A DNA stretch of 64,000 nt from Bos javanicus (GCF_032452875.1 NC_083882.1:33410001-33474000); one strand, 5' to 3'; shown: positions 19,835 to 30,614, numbered from the stretch's first letter. Numbers and translations: made by a program. The notes: a model not told the origin generated them from the sequence alone.

Positions 19835-19975
19835 AAGCCTTGGTTTTATCTTTTGTAAAACGGGATTGACAGTACCCATTTCAAAGCCCTGCCATGAAGA
19901 TTATATAGTATATATAAAGTACTTTGCACAGTGCCCTGCACTTAGGGAGCTCTTCATAAACAGTAACTTATCATT
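19835..19975 (+). mobile_element. MIR
   Basis: 'ttatcttttgtaaaacggga', 'agccctgccatgaagattat', 'tttgcacagtgccctgcact', the 3' half of MIR. Confidence 0.75.
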
Positions 19976-20211
19976 GGCTTACTTTATGTCTGATTATTTT
20001 CTTAACTGCCAAAAAGTAGAATCACATTCTCAAGGTTTTTGAGGCTTGTGTGGTTTAACTGTGTTAGCCTATCTGAAGGTCAGTGGAAAGAAGGTTATAC
20101 AGGAAGCCACGGTGGCACGTCAGCTCAGCCAGTGAGTAAGCTGATCAGTTAATGCAGCCACCGACCCACAGATGGGGTCCCGCTGTCCCCAGCATCCCGA
20201 ATATCTTTAAG

Positions 20212-20390
20212 ATTTTTTTTTAATGTGGACCATTTTTAAAGTCTTCTTTAAATCTGTTACAATATTATTTCTGTTTTATGTTTTTTTTGACCATACGGTA
20301 TGTGGGGTCTTTGTTCCCTGACCAGAGATTGAACCTGTGTGCCCTACATTGGAAGGCAAAGTCTTAACCACTAGACTGCCAGGAAGTTCC
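20212..20390 (-). mobile_element. CHR-type SINE, long-tail form
   Basis: T-rich tail plus 'tggaccatttttaaagtctt', 'gttacaatattatttctg' and the inverted head ending CTGCCAGGAAGTTCC. The same tail form recurs at 46052-46255 and 62461-62650. Confidence 0.85.
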
Positions 20391-20685
20391 AAGACTTAGG
20401 CTTCTAATGGCCAACATTGAGTGACCCAGCTGCCGCTCAAATTTAAACATATGCTTAGGAGGGCCATTGAGAGCCAAGTAAGTTTGTCCCTCCCACTGAA
20501 ACTCATCCTTGTCCCCTTATTTTGCATCTTTGTGTCTTAATTGATAAGGAACAGTGGCTGAGGGTGGTCTTCTAGTCTCCGTGTAATTGTTGCTACTACT
20601 GGAACAGATTCGCCCCAGGACATGACACCCTAAGAATAGGTCGGATGTGTCTTCTCACTCTGTATAACACATTACTGAGTATCAT

Positions 20686-20845
20686 AGAATTTCAGAGTTG
20701 AAAGAAAACTTAAGTGACGGTTGGGCCTGATCCCCTTACTTCTGTGAAAGGCTGAGGCCCAGAGCTTTTAAATGATTTGTTCAAGGTCATAAAACAAACA
20801 AGTGGCCAAGCCAGAACCAAATCCCAGGTCTTCCGGATCCCTCCC
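20686..20845 (-). mobile_element. Ancient MIR/L3-class repeat
   Basis: 'agaatttcagagttgaaaga', 'tgaggcccagagcttttaaa', 'caaggtcataaaacaaacaa'. The class is clear, but the exact family is not. Confidence 0.55.
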
Positions 20846-21556
20846 TCTTCCAGGATTTTTTCTCCCTGGACCGTGCTTATTTCCAGCAAATTTCATTTGA
20901 AACCCAGCACTCGAAGTCACGGTTAACTTGTTGTCCAGATACGTCTGCCTCTCTTTCCCAAACTGAGCGTTTCTCCTGCAGGGTTCATCACTGGGAAAAT
21001 GAAAGCACATTGCTGCACGTCTCACCGTAGGCCTGTGCTAGACCTTTCCTGCAGAGGATTCTGTTAACATCATCAAGAAGCAGGAGGGGGCTTTAGGAGG
21101 TGGCTCTTGTTTCTTTTCTTCCCTCCTAAACATTTCATACAAATATTTGAAACTGATTTTTTAGGAGAAAGTCTTTCTTTTCTGGATTGAAACTAGTGTA
21201 GCCAAGCAGCATTTCTCTCACTTCTTTGGGTATGAACTAGAGGAAGCTGGCCTTTCTAACCTGATGCTTTCAATACAGGACTTTGAGTGAAGAAAGAGCA
21301 GCCGTGGTCCCATCTCTGATGCAGAGAATGCAGTTAGAAACATTGCCCTAAGCCCCTTGCCCTCTCTGGGGTGCAGCTGGATTCTCACGTCACTTCTTGG
21401 TCAATTTCAAGTTTAAAATCTTTATTTTAAAAGTTTTTATTGAACTTTCAAAGAAGTCAGTTCATCATCTGTTATGACAGTAGTCACCCCACCACTGGCA
21501 AGAAAATCCCCAAATGCCAGACTGTAGATTATTTTACGAACGAAAGAGATACCTCT
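20846..21556. other. No recognised feature
   Basis: Unique-looking. An 85-codon minus frame (20768-21025) begins after an acceptor-like 'ttttcccag' but runs into the repeat at 20845 and has no donor, so I do not call an exon. Confidence 0.4.
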
Positions 21557-21700
21557 GACATTTTTTATTATTATTGGCCATGCCATGCAGCATGCAGGAT
21601 CTTAGTTCCCCAACCAGGGATCCAACCCAAGCCTTGCTGCAATGGGAGCACTGAGCCTTAACCACTAGACCACCAGGGAAATCCAGAAAGAGACACCTCT
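21542..21700 (-). mobile_element. CHR-type SINE with 15-bp target duplication
   Basis: GAAAGAGATACCTCT (21542-21556) and GAAAGAGACACCTCT (21686-21700) flank an element with the inverted head CCACCAGGGAAATCC. Confidence 0.9.
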
Positions 21701-21974
21701 CGAATCAATGAAAGCCTGCCTAGATTTGCCTTCCAATGGGTGAGAAACTGGTGATTCTGTCCAGTCTCACGGTTCAGGCCTTGTGCTTTGGGCAGGGCCT
21801 GTCTGCTGGCTTCATTGCGCTCTCAAATGCTACAGTCAAAGCTCCCCACAGCAGACCTGGGTCCATCTGCCCAGGACTGGACTTCTGATCCCAAAGGAGG
21901 GCAGTAAGTCAGACAAAGTAAGGTCATAGATCAAGCTGGACTGTTTGTTACAAATATCAGAGCTTTTCAGGCCT

Positions 21975-22165
21975 GGGTCCATTTCTTGGCTCTGCCACTT
22001 ATGTAACCTTGGACAAGTGACTTAATCTCCTTAAGCCCAGGCTTCCTCACCTGCAAATTGGCATCAATTCAAGTCCCTACATCATGAGGTTGTGCGATAA
22101 TTAAATGAGAGAATGCTTGTAATGCACGTGGCAGATCGTAAGCACTCTGTAAATGTCAGCGACCA
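21975..22165 (+). mobile_element. MIR, nearly full length
   Basis: 'ttcttggctctgccacttat', 'gtaaccttggacaagtgact', 'taatctccttaagcccaggc', 'gataattaaatgagagaatg'. The clearest MIR in the window. Confidence 0.85.
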
Positions 22166-22269
22166 ATGTCATGTCAAGAAATTGCTTTTACTGACCATGA
22201 CTCCAGATCTTTTAAAATGGATAAGAGGAGAGAGGTGATAAGAGGAGAAAGCTGTTTTCTTGCTAGTCA

Positions 22270-22560
22270 TTAATTCCTTTCATCAGAAAATATTTATTGA
22301 TTATGCATCAGACATTCTCTAGACCTTGGGGACACAAAACCGAGAAGCTTATAGTCTACGGAATTGTGGTGGCATGGAAACAAAGAATTGTACTGAGGGT
22401 GGGATAAACCCTCCGGGAAAGTGTATGGGTAGGAGGTGGGAGGGGGAGCGGTGTTGTTGTGGAAACAGGGAGCAAGGACTGTCACATCCAGCTTGGGGAA
22501 AGGGCCCTGAAAAGCTTCTCAGAGCAGGAACATGGAAGGGAGTTTGTAGACTGTCAATGA
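22270..22560 (-). mobile_element. L2 LINE fragment
   Basis: Inverted L2 3' region: 'tattgattatgcatcagaca', 'accttggggacacaaaaccg', 'gagaagcttatagtctacgg', then a diverged body. Confidence 0.6.
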
Positions 22561-22659
22561 CATTCCCAGCAAAGACACAGTCTACACAGACTCAGGAGAG
22601 GGGAAGGCAAGGTCTGTCTGGTACAGCGAGAGCATATGGGAGAGTAGCCAGAGACATTT

Positions 22660-23030
22660 TCATTCAACACTTTCATTCATCAGGGATAGAAGGCACATTT
22701 TCAACCCTCATGGAGTTTAGAGACTGGTAGGGAGAGAAAGACAAGCAAATTAGTGATTATGATGTGATAATTGTGATGACGAGGGTACTCATGTAGTGGG
22801 CACACTAAAAAGCATGGTTAGTCTCAGCCTGAAGTGTAAGGGAAAACCATGCAGGGAAGATGACACAACCTGAGACTTGAAGATCTGAGACTAGGTGAGT
22901 TGGAACAAAGCAGAGGGAGGAGGAAAAATATTCCATAAAGGATACAAGTAGAAAAGGGCATGGAGGTTTATGAGTGGGCATGGATTCTTTGAGGAGAAGT
23001 AAGCCTATAGATATGTCTGAGATAAACAAT
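22660..23030 (-). mobile_element. L2 LINE fragment
   Basis: 'accctcatggagtttagaga', 'gacaagcaaattagtgatta', 'gagacttgaagatctgagac' and 'ggaaaaatattccataaag' follow the inverted L2 consensus. Confidence 0.6.
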
Positions 23031-23049
23031 GATGAGGCTAAGATATGCA

Positions 23050-23235
23050 TACATAAGCTCATTCAACAAATATGTGTTGAGTGCCTCCTGAATTCCTGTG
23101 GAGTGTTCTAGGCTCTGGGTAGAGGACAATCATGAAGTGGGCTAGGGAGCACAGATGGGGTTTTTAGTGGACCATGGAGTCTGATTTGCGTGATATGCAG
23201 ATGTGACCCCAAGAAACAGTGAGTCAGATGGTGAT
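23050..23235 (-). mobile_element. L2 LINE fragment
   Basis: 'cattcaacaaatatgtgttg', 'agtgcctcctgaattcctgt', 'tgttctaggctctgggtaga', the inverted L2 terminus. Confidence 0.7.
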
Positions 23236-23239
23236 CGAT

Positions 23240-23310
23240 GAATACTTTTCTGATTCTGAAGAACTAATGAAGGATCTTCAGAATCAATGAATCCTTTTCT
23301 GATTCTGATT
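23240..23310. repeat. Direct duplication plus 12-bp inverted repeat
   Basis: TGATTCTGAAGA (23251-23262) is followed after 12 bases by its perfect reverse complement TCTTCAGAATCA (23275-23286). The block 'acttttctgattctga' also recurs (as 'ccttttctgattctga') just downstream. Confidence 0.8.
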
Positions 23311-23729
23311 ACAGGGGGAGGGTCTCAGCTCAGTTAGTTAATTTTTAATAACTCATACTTATTAGTCTATCTTTTTAACAGAGAGCTATAGGCCTTAGCT
23401 TCAGAACACTAAGAATGTGTAACAAGATAGTTTTGTGTTTTTTTTTTTAATTATTGGATATTTTCTATTGATGGCAAGTGAGACTAGTTTTCCATTTATA
23501 GACATCATAACAAATTTTCTCTAAAATGTGTTTGAGGTAAAGTAAATGAGACCAACCCTCCAATCTAGTAAAGTACAGATGCAGATATAGCAAAACTAAC
23601 CAGTTGATCTAGAAAGAGCTGAGGCCATGAAAGTACTGCTGATGGCAAGCTGTTGCAAACATTGGGAACGGAGGGAGAGCTGCTAAGAGATGTATTTGAA
23701 CTGGGGGTTCCTTGGGTGCCAAAATTACA
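23311..23729. other. No recognised feature
   Basis: AT-rich, unique-looking, with a T-run near 23440. Confidence 0.4.
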
Positions 23730-23875
23730 TGTGCCATATTGATGGTTTTTGGTTGGGCCACGTGACTTGTGGCATCTTAGTTCCCTGACCAGGAATCGAA
23801 CCTGCACCATCAGCCAGTAAGAGCCCAGAGTCCTAACCATTAGACCACCAGGGGATTCCCAAGTGTGCCATATTG
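23730..23875 (-). mobile_element. CHR-type SINE with perfect 12-bp target duplication
   Basis: TGTGCCATATTG at 23730-23741 and 23864-23875 flanks the element, whose inverted head is CCACCAGGGGATTCCC. Confidence 0.92.
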
Positions 23876-24688
23876 GTTTTGAGGTCCCAGAACCTGGCAT
23901 AGAGCCTGGCACTTAGCATGTGCTTAACTTGGGGCATGCCATTCACAACTAATAAGTTTGGGATTTTAAAATCCAAAACTTGGCATTTATTCCTTCTATT
24001 CCATCCACATCTGTCATCACTAACTTGCATAGATGCTTGGAAGGAGCTGGAAACTCTGGCATTATCTGACAGGAGCCTGTAGATGGACAGGAATTCCCAT
24101 ACTCGTACCAGCATGCTGAGAAGTGTATGAACCTGGGTCTCCCCTTGAAAACATGTTCTTGCTTACAAACATGGTCTCCCCTTGCAAACGGGAGTTCTCT
24201 TGACTCTTGTGATGACACTTCCACCCCTCCCGGGACTGTCTCCTGGAATCCTATGGTGTCGCTTCATTAATCTCAGAGACGTGACAACCGGAGATGGTGG
24301 ATGCTGATAGCATCTAATTCTGTCACTGTTTCAGTAGTTCTAAGAGACTTTTGTGGTTTCTTTCTTACTCCTTAAAAAAAGTTCTTTTTTCACTATTCAT
24401 AAGCATTTATGCTTGTCATGTTTGATCCTCTTAGCTCTTTGGATGTGTTGTTTGGACCCTCATTTACACTGTGCCTCTCTTTCTGGAGGTCTGATGATGT
24501 TCAGGAAAGATGGAAAAGAAACGCCTGGTAGCACTTATTCATCAGTTCATCAGTTCCTGCATCTTAGCCATATCAAAGGGGGTTTAAAATGGAGTTTTCA
24601 AATACATCATTTAGACCTGCCCATAGTATAGAGTGTTGGGAAGTTTCTAAACAGGCACATTGAGCTTACAGCCCCTGGCCTGATGACC
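23876..24688. other. No recognised feature
   Basis: Unique-looking. 'tctccccttg(a/c)aaac' occurs twice around 24139 and 24175. Frames up to 93 codons show no domain. Confidence 0.45.
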
Positions 24689-24825
24689 AAATGATTTTTT
24701 TTTGGTCACTGCTTTGTGGCATGTGGGATCTTAGTTCCCTAACGAGGGATCAAACCTCCGCCCCCTGCATTGGAAACACAGAGTCTTAACTGCTGGACTG
24801 CCAGGGAAGTCCCCTAAATGATTTT
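24689..24825 (-). mobile_element. CHR-type SINE with 10-bp target duplication
   Basis: AAATGATTTT at 24689-24698 and 24816-24825. Body with 'tgtggcatgtgggatcttag' and inverted head GCCAGGGAAGTCCCC. Confidence 0.9.
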
Positions 24826-24849
24826 AAATTCCTCAGTTCTAAGCATACA

Positions 24850-25065
24850 GAATTTTTTTAAATTTTATTTTATTGAAGTATAGTTGATTTGCAATGTTGT
24901 GTTAATTTCTACCGTACAGCAAAATAATATTATATATCTAGACAGCAGAATATATATATATATATTCTTTTTCATTATGGTTTATCACAGGATATTGAAT
25001 AAATAGTTCCCTGTGCTATACAGGAGGACCTTGTTTATTCATCCTGCATATAGTAGCTTTAAGCA
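24850..25065 (-). mobile_element. L1 3' end
   Basis: 'ttattgaagtatagttgatt', 'gcaatgttgtgttaatttct', an (AT)n run at 24950-24965, 'aaatagttccctgtgctata'. Inverted ruminant L1 3' UTR. Confidence 0.85.
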
Positions 25066-25625
25066 GGATTTGAACCTTAATGATGATTCCTACAAGGCAC
25101 TGTGTCACTGAAGATAAATCTTAAAAAATAGCTACACGCTCGAGTGAGAGGCACGTGTCTTCAAGCCACTGCCTGGCCTTCCTTAGGTGTGTTCAGTGCC
25201 GCAGCCGCATCAGAGCTGCATTTGCAGGTGACTGCATGGCCTCTGGCTTCCCCTCGGTGCAGGATACACAAAAAGCAGTACTACTCTGGGGGAGGCCTGA
25301 GTCTGTTGACAGACGTTTCTCCTTATCTTGTTTTCGCATCAGTTGCAACACCGTGTCTGTTCAGAACAAGCGTAGGTGGGGGTTCCTCCTGCCCTGCCCT
25401 ATGCTAGCTGTTAAAATAAGAGGGTGGTTTATCACATTGTTTTTCAAGCTAATATCAGGCCACCTGTAGTTGGTGACTCCAGTGGGTCATGGGAGGGATC
25501 TGTTGATGGCTAAGGGAAACAAGCCCAGATTTTTAGAGGGGTTACATCAACAATGCACTTGATAGTCATTCGATTTTGGAAATGAGAATTTGGGGCAAGT
25601 TTGAGGTTTTGTTTGATTGCTAAGG
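25066..25625. other. No recognised feature
   Basis: Unique-looking. Two overlapping + frames (25144-25469) differ in frame and show no domain. Confidence 0.45.
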
Positions 25626-25746
25626 TCATTGCTAAGTCACTTCAGTTGTGTCTGACCCTTCGGACTGTAGCCCACCAGGCTCCATGTCCATGGGATTCTC
25701 CAGGCAAGAATACTGGAGTGGGTTGCCATGCCCTTCTCCAGGGGGC
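25626..25746 (-). mobile_element. Bov-A monomer SINE
   Basis: A single Bov-A unit: 'ctaagtcacttcagttgtgt' to 'gttgccatgcccttctccag'. Confidence 0.88.
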
Positions 25747-25776
25747 TAATGTCATTAGGTAGCTCTCAAAACGTTT

Positions 25777-26085
25777 AAACTACATTTTCTTTCTTTCTTT
25801 CTTTAAAACTTTTTATTTGGTGTTGGAGTATAGCCAGTTAACAACATTGTGATAGTTTCAGATGCACAGCAGAGGGACTCAGCCATATGTATATACCTGT
25901 ATCCATTCTCCAGCAAACTCCCCTCCCATCCAGGCTGCCACATAACATTGAACAGAATTCCATGTTCTGTATAGTAGGACCTTATTGGTTATCCATTTTA
26001 AATATAGGAGTATGTACATGTTGATCCCAAATTCCCTAATTGTCTCTTCCCCTCTTTCTTCCCCACTGGCAACCATAAGTTTGTA
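25777..26085 (-). mobile_element. L1 3' region
   Basis: (TTTC)n tail, then 'ggtgttggagtatagccagt', 'cagcagagggactcagccat', 'tgatcccaaattccctaatt', 'ccccactggcaaccataag'. Longer 3' portion than the other L1 ends here. Confidence 0.85.
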
Positions 26086-26154
26086 AACTACATTTTCAAA
26101 CTCATAAAATTGGACACATTTTCAAATCAATCGCCAGGAATTGTGGCAGGCAAC

Positions 26155-26375
26155 TAACTGACCACTAACGTTGTAATTGTACTTCCTAGTCCACAAAGCA
26201 CTTACATGTATACAATTATTCCCATAATACAGATGAGAAAACTAAAGATCAGAAATACTAAGAAAATTTTGACCGAAGTCATGTGTTTCATGGCTAGTGA
26301 CTGAGGGAGCTAGAAGTCAGCCCTGGATCCAAGTATCTCCCAGTTCTGGGTCCTTTTACCTTCACCATCCTGCCT
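26155..26375 (-). mobile_element. MIR
   Basis: 'aatacagatgagaaaactaa', 'aagtcatgtgtttcatggct', 'agtgactgagggagctagaa'. Confidence 0.6.
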
Positions 26376-26647
26376 CTTGTTTGTTTCCACCTTCTTGTCC
26401 AAGTTCATCTATTTGCTGCTGCAGTGGACAGCACCTCAGTGCCTTGATAGTTGAGGTTTAGGGAGGGCAAGGTGGCCATGTAAGATCACAGGGGATGGAC
26501 TCATTGCATTGCACCATGGATTCATACGTTCACAGCAATTCAGAGCTAGAATTAAGGAAACAGACCAGTTTTAACTGAGAAGGCAGCTGCTGTGCTGGGA
26601 GCTTCATGGACATGTCACTGTGCAAAAAGAGAGATACTTATCTACCT

Positions 26648-26924
26648 GCTGCTGCTGCTGCTAAGTCGCTTCAGTTGTGTCCGACTCTGTGTAACCCCAT
26701 ACACGGTAGCCCACCAGGCTCCCCCATCCCTGGGGTTCTCCAGGCAAGAACACTGGAGTGGGTTGCCATTTCCTTCTCCAATGCATGAAAGTGAAAAGTG
26801 AAAGTGAAGTCGCTCAGTCATGTCCGACTCTTAGCGACCCCATGGACTGCAGCCTACCAGGCTCCTCGGTCCATGGGATTTTCCAGGCAAGAGTACTGGA
26901 GTGGGGTGCCATTGCCTTCTCCTC
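26648..26924 (-). mobile_element. Bov-A2 dimeric SINE
   Basis: Inverted (AGC)n tail, two Bov-A units with 'catgaaagtgaaaagtgaaa' linker. Little diverged from the other Bov-A2 copies. I found no clear target duplication. Confidence 0.92.
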
Positions 26925-27029
26925 CCTTAATTCCCCACCAGCTTCTTGAGATAAGGTCTCTCATCACCATCTGAGAGAAGAGAGCACTGGAGCTTGGGGA
27001 TACAAAGAAAGTTGTCAAACAAGTAAGAG

Positions 27030-27180
27030 GAGCCTGAATTTGAACCTTGAGTTTTCTGATTCCAAAGCCAGCCTGGTCCCACCACCACATTCCATGGATG
27101 AGGAAACCAGAGCAGTGGAATGTGATCTCATGGCAGTAATAGAGTTGGGTCTCATCAGCCTCATCCCAGTCTTCTTCTCA
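27030..27180 (-). mobile_element. MIR remnant
   Basis: 'tgaatttgaaccttgagttt', 'ggatgaggaaaccagagcag' and 'gtaatagagttgggtctcat' fit a diverged inverted MIR. Confidence 0.45.
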
Positions 27181-27807
27181 GCACACCTGGCAGACCTCAT
27201 CTCTTAGGGTTGGGATTCTCCTCTGTTCCATCAGATGAAAAGTAGTCAGCATTGTGGATGATGTCCCCTTCCCCCACCCATGACTCTGTAGTCATGAGAA
27301 ATTTTGGTTGCAATTCACCCCAGCCATTGATGTCTACCTCCTGGTCCTTGTTGAGAATCCACCATGCCCATCATCCAGGCTCTAACAAAAGTTGTTCATA
27401 AGTGATACCATTTGATTCTTTGATTTTTCCCTAACTTGCAAGAAGATAGGAGCCTGGGTAAATGATAAATAGGCATCAGCTTCGAGGATAGTAGAAACAG
27501 CGCCCTGGGGCATCCTGAGTGCCACGTGTGGAGGCTCCCTATGTCGCTACAAAGGCCAGAACCTACAGTTTCCCGCACCCCTACCCCCTAACCCCAGTGT
27601 CCCCACAGCCTCCATCCTCTGTTTCTTACACTCTGTACTCCAGCGCCTTTGGAAATCCATTTGCTTCAGTGCTGTCACTGATGTTCATTTTAAGTTGTGT
27701 GTAGAAATATATCACGGATGCAAACCCTGCCATAGGGATTAGTCCTAAATCTTTGTAGAAGACAGAGCGTCAGGGGCATAGGAGGGAGGAATAACTGTAA
27801 GATGCCT
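27181..27807. other. No recognised feature
   Basis: Unique-looking sequence with short chance frames. Confidence 0.45.
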
Positions 27808-27995
27808 GCCCTACATAGTTATTGCATTTAATCCTCACAACTCTAGGAGGTGGGTGTTCCTCCCATTTTCCAGAGAAGATTGGGAGATTCGCACTGGGGT
27901 AGGGAGGTTTTCTCATCAAGGTTTCCCAGCTAGCAAGCAGTAAAGCCAGGATTATAATTCAGATTTCTCTCCAGAACCAATACTCTTTGCTCTTT
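27808..27995 (-). mobile_element. MIR, nearly full length
   Basis: 'atttaatcctcacaactcta', 'ttttccagagaagattggga', 'cccagctagcaagcagtaaa' and 'gccaggattataattcagat', inverted MIR. Confidence 0.8.
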
Positions 27996-28049
27996 ACTGT
28001 GTATCAGCTAGAGCATCTTGCAGGGAGGGGATAATATGACCCCTGAACT

Positions 28050-28150
28050 TGAAGGATTTCTGTGCGTGGCATGTGGAGCCACAGAATGGGGGTCTGAATC
28101 CTGGTCCAGCAGAATCCTAGCTGTGTGTTCTCTCTGTGCTCTCTCTTCTT
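28050..28150 (+). mobile_element. MIR remnant
   Basis: 'ggggtctgaatcctggtcca' and 'aatcctagctgtgtgttctc' match the direct MIR 5' half. Confidence 0.5.
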
Positions 28151-28318
28151 TTCCAAAATCTCTCAATAATAGTTGAAACACATTAGGTGACCTATTTTTA
28201 TGATCTCTAATAAGCCCTACCATTATTAATTCTTTGACTCAATCAAGGACCTCATAATGGTACCCACAGGAGAAGGTGGAGCCAGAGGGAGAGAGTGGCT
28301 GTCAGGAACTCTACTCAC

Positions 28319-28430
28319 CTGGGCCAGCCCGGCAACAAGTGTGCGGTATTAGGAATCAGGCAAGGTTGTTAGAGAAGGCCCAGCGCGCATGCGCCTGGGA
28401 AGCCGGAAGACCCTATACCCGCCATGATGC
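28319..28430 (-). promoter_or_regulatory. Candidate promoter with minus-strand first exon
   Basis: On the minus strand a consensus donor CCCAG|GTGAGTAG gives an exon end at 28319. Upstream lies ATGGCGG (28420-28426 on the complement), a YY1-type motif often near start sites. An in-frame ATG there opens only 18 codons before a stop, so the exon would be 5' UTR or carry a small upstream frame. No TATA box. About seven CpGs lie in 105 bp. Confidence 0.4.
28380..28430. promoter_or_regulatory. NRF1, ETS and YY1-like site cluster
   Basis: The palindromic NRF1 consensus GCGCATGCGC lies at 28385-28394, an ETS/GABP-like GCCGGAAG at 28402-28409 and a YY1-like CCGCCATGATG at 28420-28430. This combination is typical of TATA-less, often bidirectional, housekeeping promoters. 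The sites are read directly from the sequence, whereas promoter activity is inferred. Confidence 0.5.
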
Positions 28431-28544
28431 TTCTTTGAGCAGTTCTGCTGTGTGAGTGAGAAGTTAGTCCTCGGTGGTTAGCTGGGGAGCCAGAAGTGAT
28501 TTTCTGCAGATTTGGTTTGAGAGCTGACTCCTCAAGACCTGGAA
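28431..28544 (+). other. Candidate plus-strand non-coding first exon
   Basis: Downstream of the NRF1/ETS/YY1 cluster the + strand reaches a strong donor, CTGGAA|GTAAGTG, giving an exon end at 28544. The start is unknown and probably lies within 28400-28435. Early ATGs in it run into stops within a few codons, so it would be untranslated. It could be the first exon of a gene extending right, possibly including the candidate exon at 39480. Confidence 0.35.
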
Positions 28545-30312
28545 GTAAGTGTGGGGGCTGCAGTGCTGAGTGGACAAGAGAACTTTGTCTCCACTTTGGT
28601 TTGGGCCCTGACCAGAGTTAACAGTTGGTGGATGCTTTTTTGTTTTTTAAATCTTTCTCTAAGTTAAGGATTGTTTGTTAAACTTTAGAGTTTAGAAGAT
28701 AAACCACATTTTTTTGCGTTTAATTTTTTCAATTTAAGTTTTTGTGTGTTTATCCTGTTAGCTCTCGTAATTTACTCCTGATCTTGAGGTAGCAGTTTGA
28801 AAAGTGGTTTGGAAGCCTATTGTTGACAGGTGAGGGGAAGCTTAACCTTGGGGAAAACTGTAAACTGCTCCAAACAAGGGGCTTTGTGCCTTGGGGACAG
28901 GCCCTGGGAGATTGTTTGCTCCACTTTAACCAGAACATCATGTCTCATCACAAAAGGAACTTTAGTGCCATAGGTGATATTTTCTGTTTTATATTAAAAA
29001 TTTCCAGCTCCCAGTGTATTAATTCTGTCCAGCCCGCGGGCCTGTACAAATCTGCATGGCTGTGTGATTCTGCTCCATCTGCGTTGAATTTCTTCGCATC
29101 TTTGTTCGAAGGCATTAACAAATCTGGTTGTTTCTCAGGAGGGTCTAAGGACAGGATCCATTGTGTTTGGATTATAAAGAAACAAAAAGATGGTGGTGGG
29201 AAAAGATCTAGTTGGTCTTTTTATTGTGCAGTGTAGCCTGGAGGCTCCCCCATGTAATTAACGCAAATGTGGAAAGTTAACTGTTCCATCTAAAAGGCCA
29301 TGGGAGAAATTACAGAGCATGGAAACAATAAAATGAAGTCTTATTAACAAGTGCAAGGCCGTTGCAGCGGCAAGTATTGCTGGTGACCTGATGGGATGGA
29401 AGCCTTTTCAGGTGGCTTTTTGGGCAATACTCACAGTTTCCGACGTCGCAGGGCTTTTCACAAGGAGATCTTCCTTTTGACATGCACCTCAAGGCCCTGA
29501 GTTGCATAAAGGTTTCCCCAAAGTCACAGGGTTGCGTCTACACTAACACCGTAGCACCTACCCACCAACCCACTTGCTGCTCATAAGGAACATAGGGTGG
29601 TCAGAGTGGGAGGGATGGAGGGCTGAGAATTGGACCAGTTCTTTCCTTGTGACTTTCCACTGGAAATGTCCCTCCTCCACCTCAAGACCTGTCCTGACGA
29701 CTGTTGCCCACAGGGAGCCATGTCCCTCCTCTGAATTCCTAGGGCACATGTTGGCCTCCTCCCTCACAAGGCCTGAACCACCATTTAACTGTTTCCTGTG
29801 TTTTAATCTTGATGCCCGTGGAGACTACAGTATACACAAGGGCAGTAATAGCCTTGCCCTTAGTCATCATACGTGGCTTGCATACACTACAGTGTACACT
29901 CCACAAAGAGACTGGCAAACACCTCATGAGGAGAAATGGCCTGTTTGTTACTTAAAAACCAAAATTATTTGCTTTAGAAATGAATTCAAGTCTTTGAAAA
30001 CATTTCATGCAAAACACTAATGATATCCGCATGGAGAGAGATGTAAGAGTTTAAACTGAAGGTGTGGTGAAAGTTCTTACAGGAGGGCAGAGAATATCAT
30101 CCCATAAAATAAAATATATAAGACTTTATCCCAGAGGATCTGAAGACTCCTTGCCTTCATCATTCAAGATCAGATTGGAGACTTCAGAGATGCCCAAATT
30201 GCTAAAGATTCTAGAAACCAAAAATGCATATGGGGTTTGGTAAAACATGAAGCAGGAAGAACCATCGGCTTTTAACTCAGGAAAATTTTTGTCTGACTCT
30301 TTGAACCGTATT
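28545..30312. other. Stretch free of recognised repeats beside the putative promoter
   Basis: About 1.8 kb without any transposon I recognise, unusual for this window. It contains a 138-codon + frame (28820-29236) and a cysteine-containing 65-codon minus frame (29310-29507) with a GTGAGT donor-like site. Neither resembles a family I know. AATAAA occurs near 29326 (+). Possible first-intron regulatory DNA. Confidence 0.35.
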
Positions 30313-30614
30313 AATGCAATTAAATGGAGAAGGCAATGGCAACCCACTCCAGTAGTCTTGCCTGGAAAGTCCCATGGATGGAGGAGCCTGGTAGGCTACA
30401 GTCCATGGGGTCTCGAAGAGTCGGACACGACTGAGTGACTTCACTTTCATGTTTCACTTTCATGGATTGGAGAAGGAAATGGCAACCCACTCCAGTGTTC
30501 TTGCCTGGAGAATCCCAGGGACAGAGGAGCCTGGTGGGCTGCCGTCTATGGGGTCGCACAGAGTCGGACACGACTGAAGCGACTTAGCAGCAGCAGCAGC
30601 AATGCAATTAAATG
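30313..30614 (+). mobile_element. Bov-A2 dimeric SINE with perfect 14-bp target duplication
   Basis: AATGCAATTAAATG at 30313-30326 and 30601-30614 brackets a direct-orientation Bov-A2 with (AGC)n tail (gcagcagcagcagc). The perfect duplication indicates a recent insertion. Confidence 0.95.

Noticed and set aside
20768..21025. Minus frame after an acceptor-like tract
   Set aside because: It runs into an ancient repeat and lacks a donor.
29310..29507. Cysteine-containing minus frame ending near a GTGAGT donor-like site
   Set aside because: No acceptor upstream and only scattered cysteines, too weak to call an exon.
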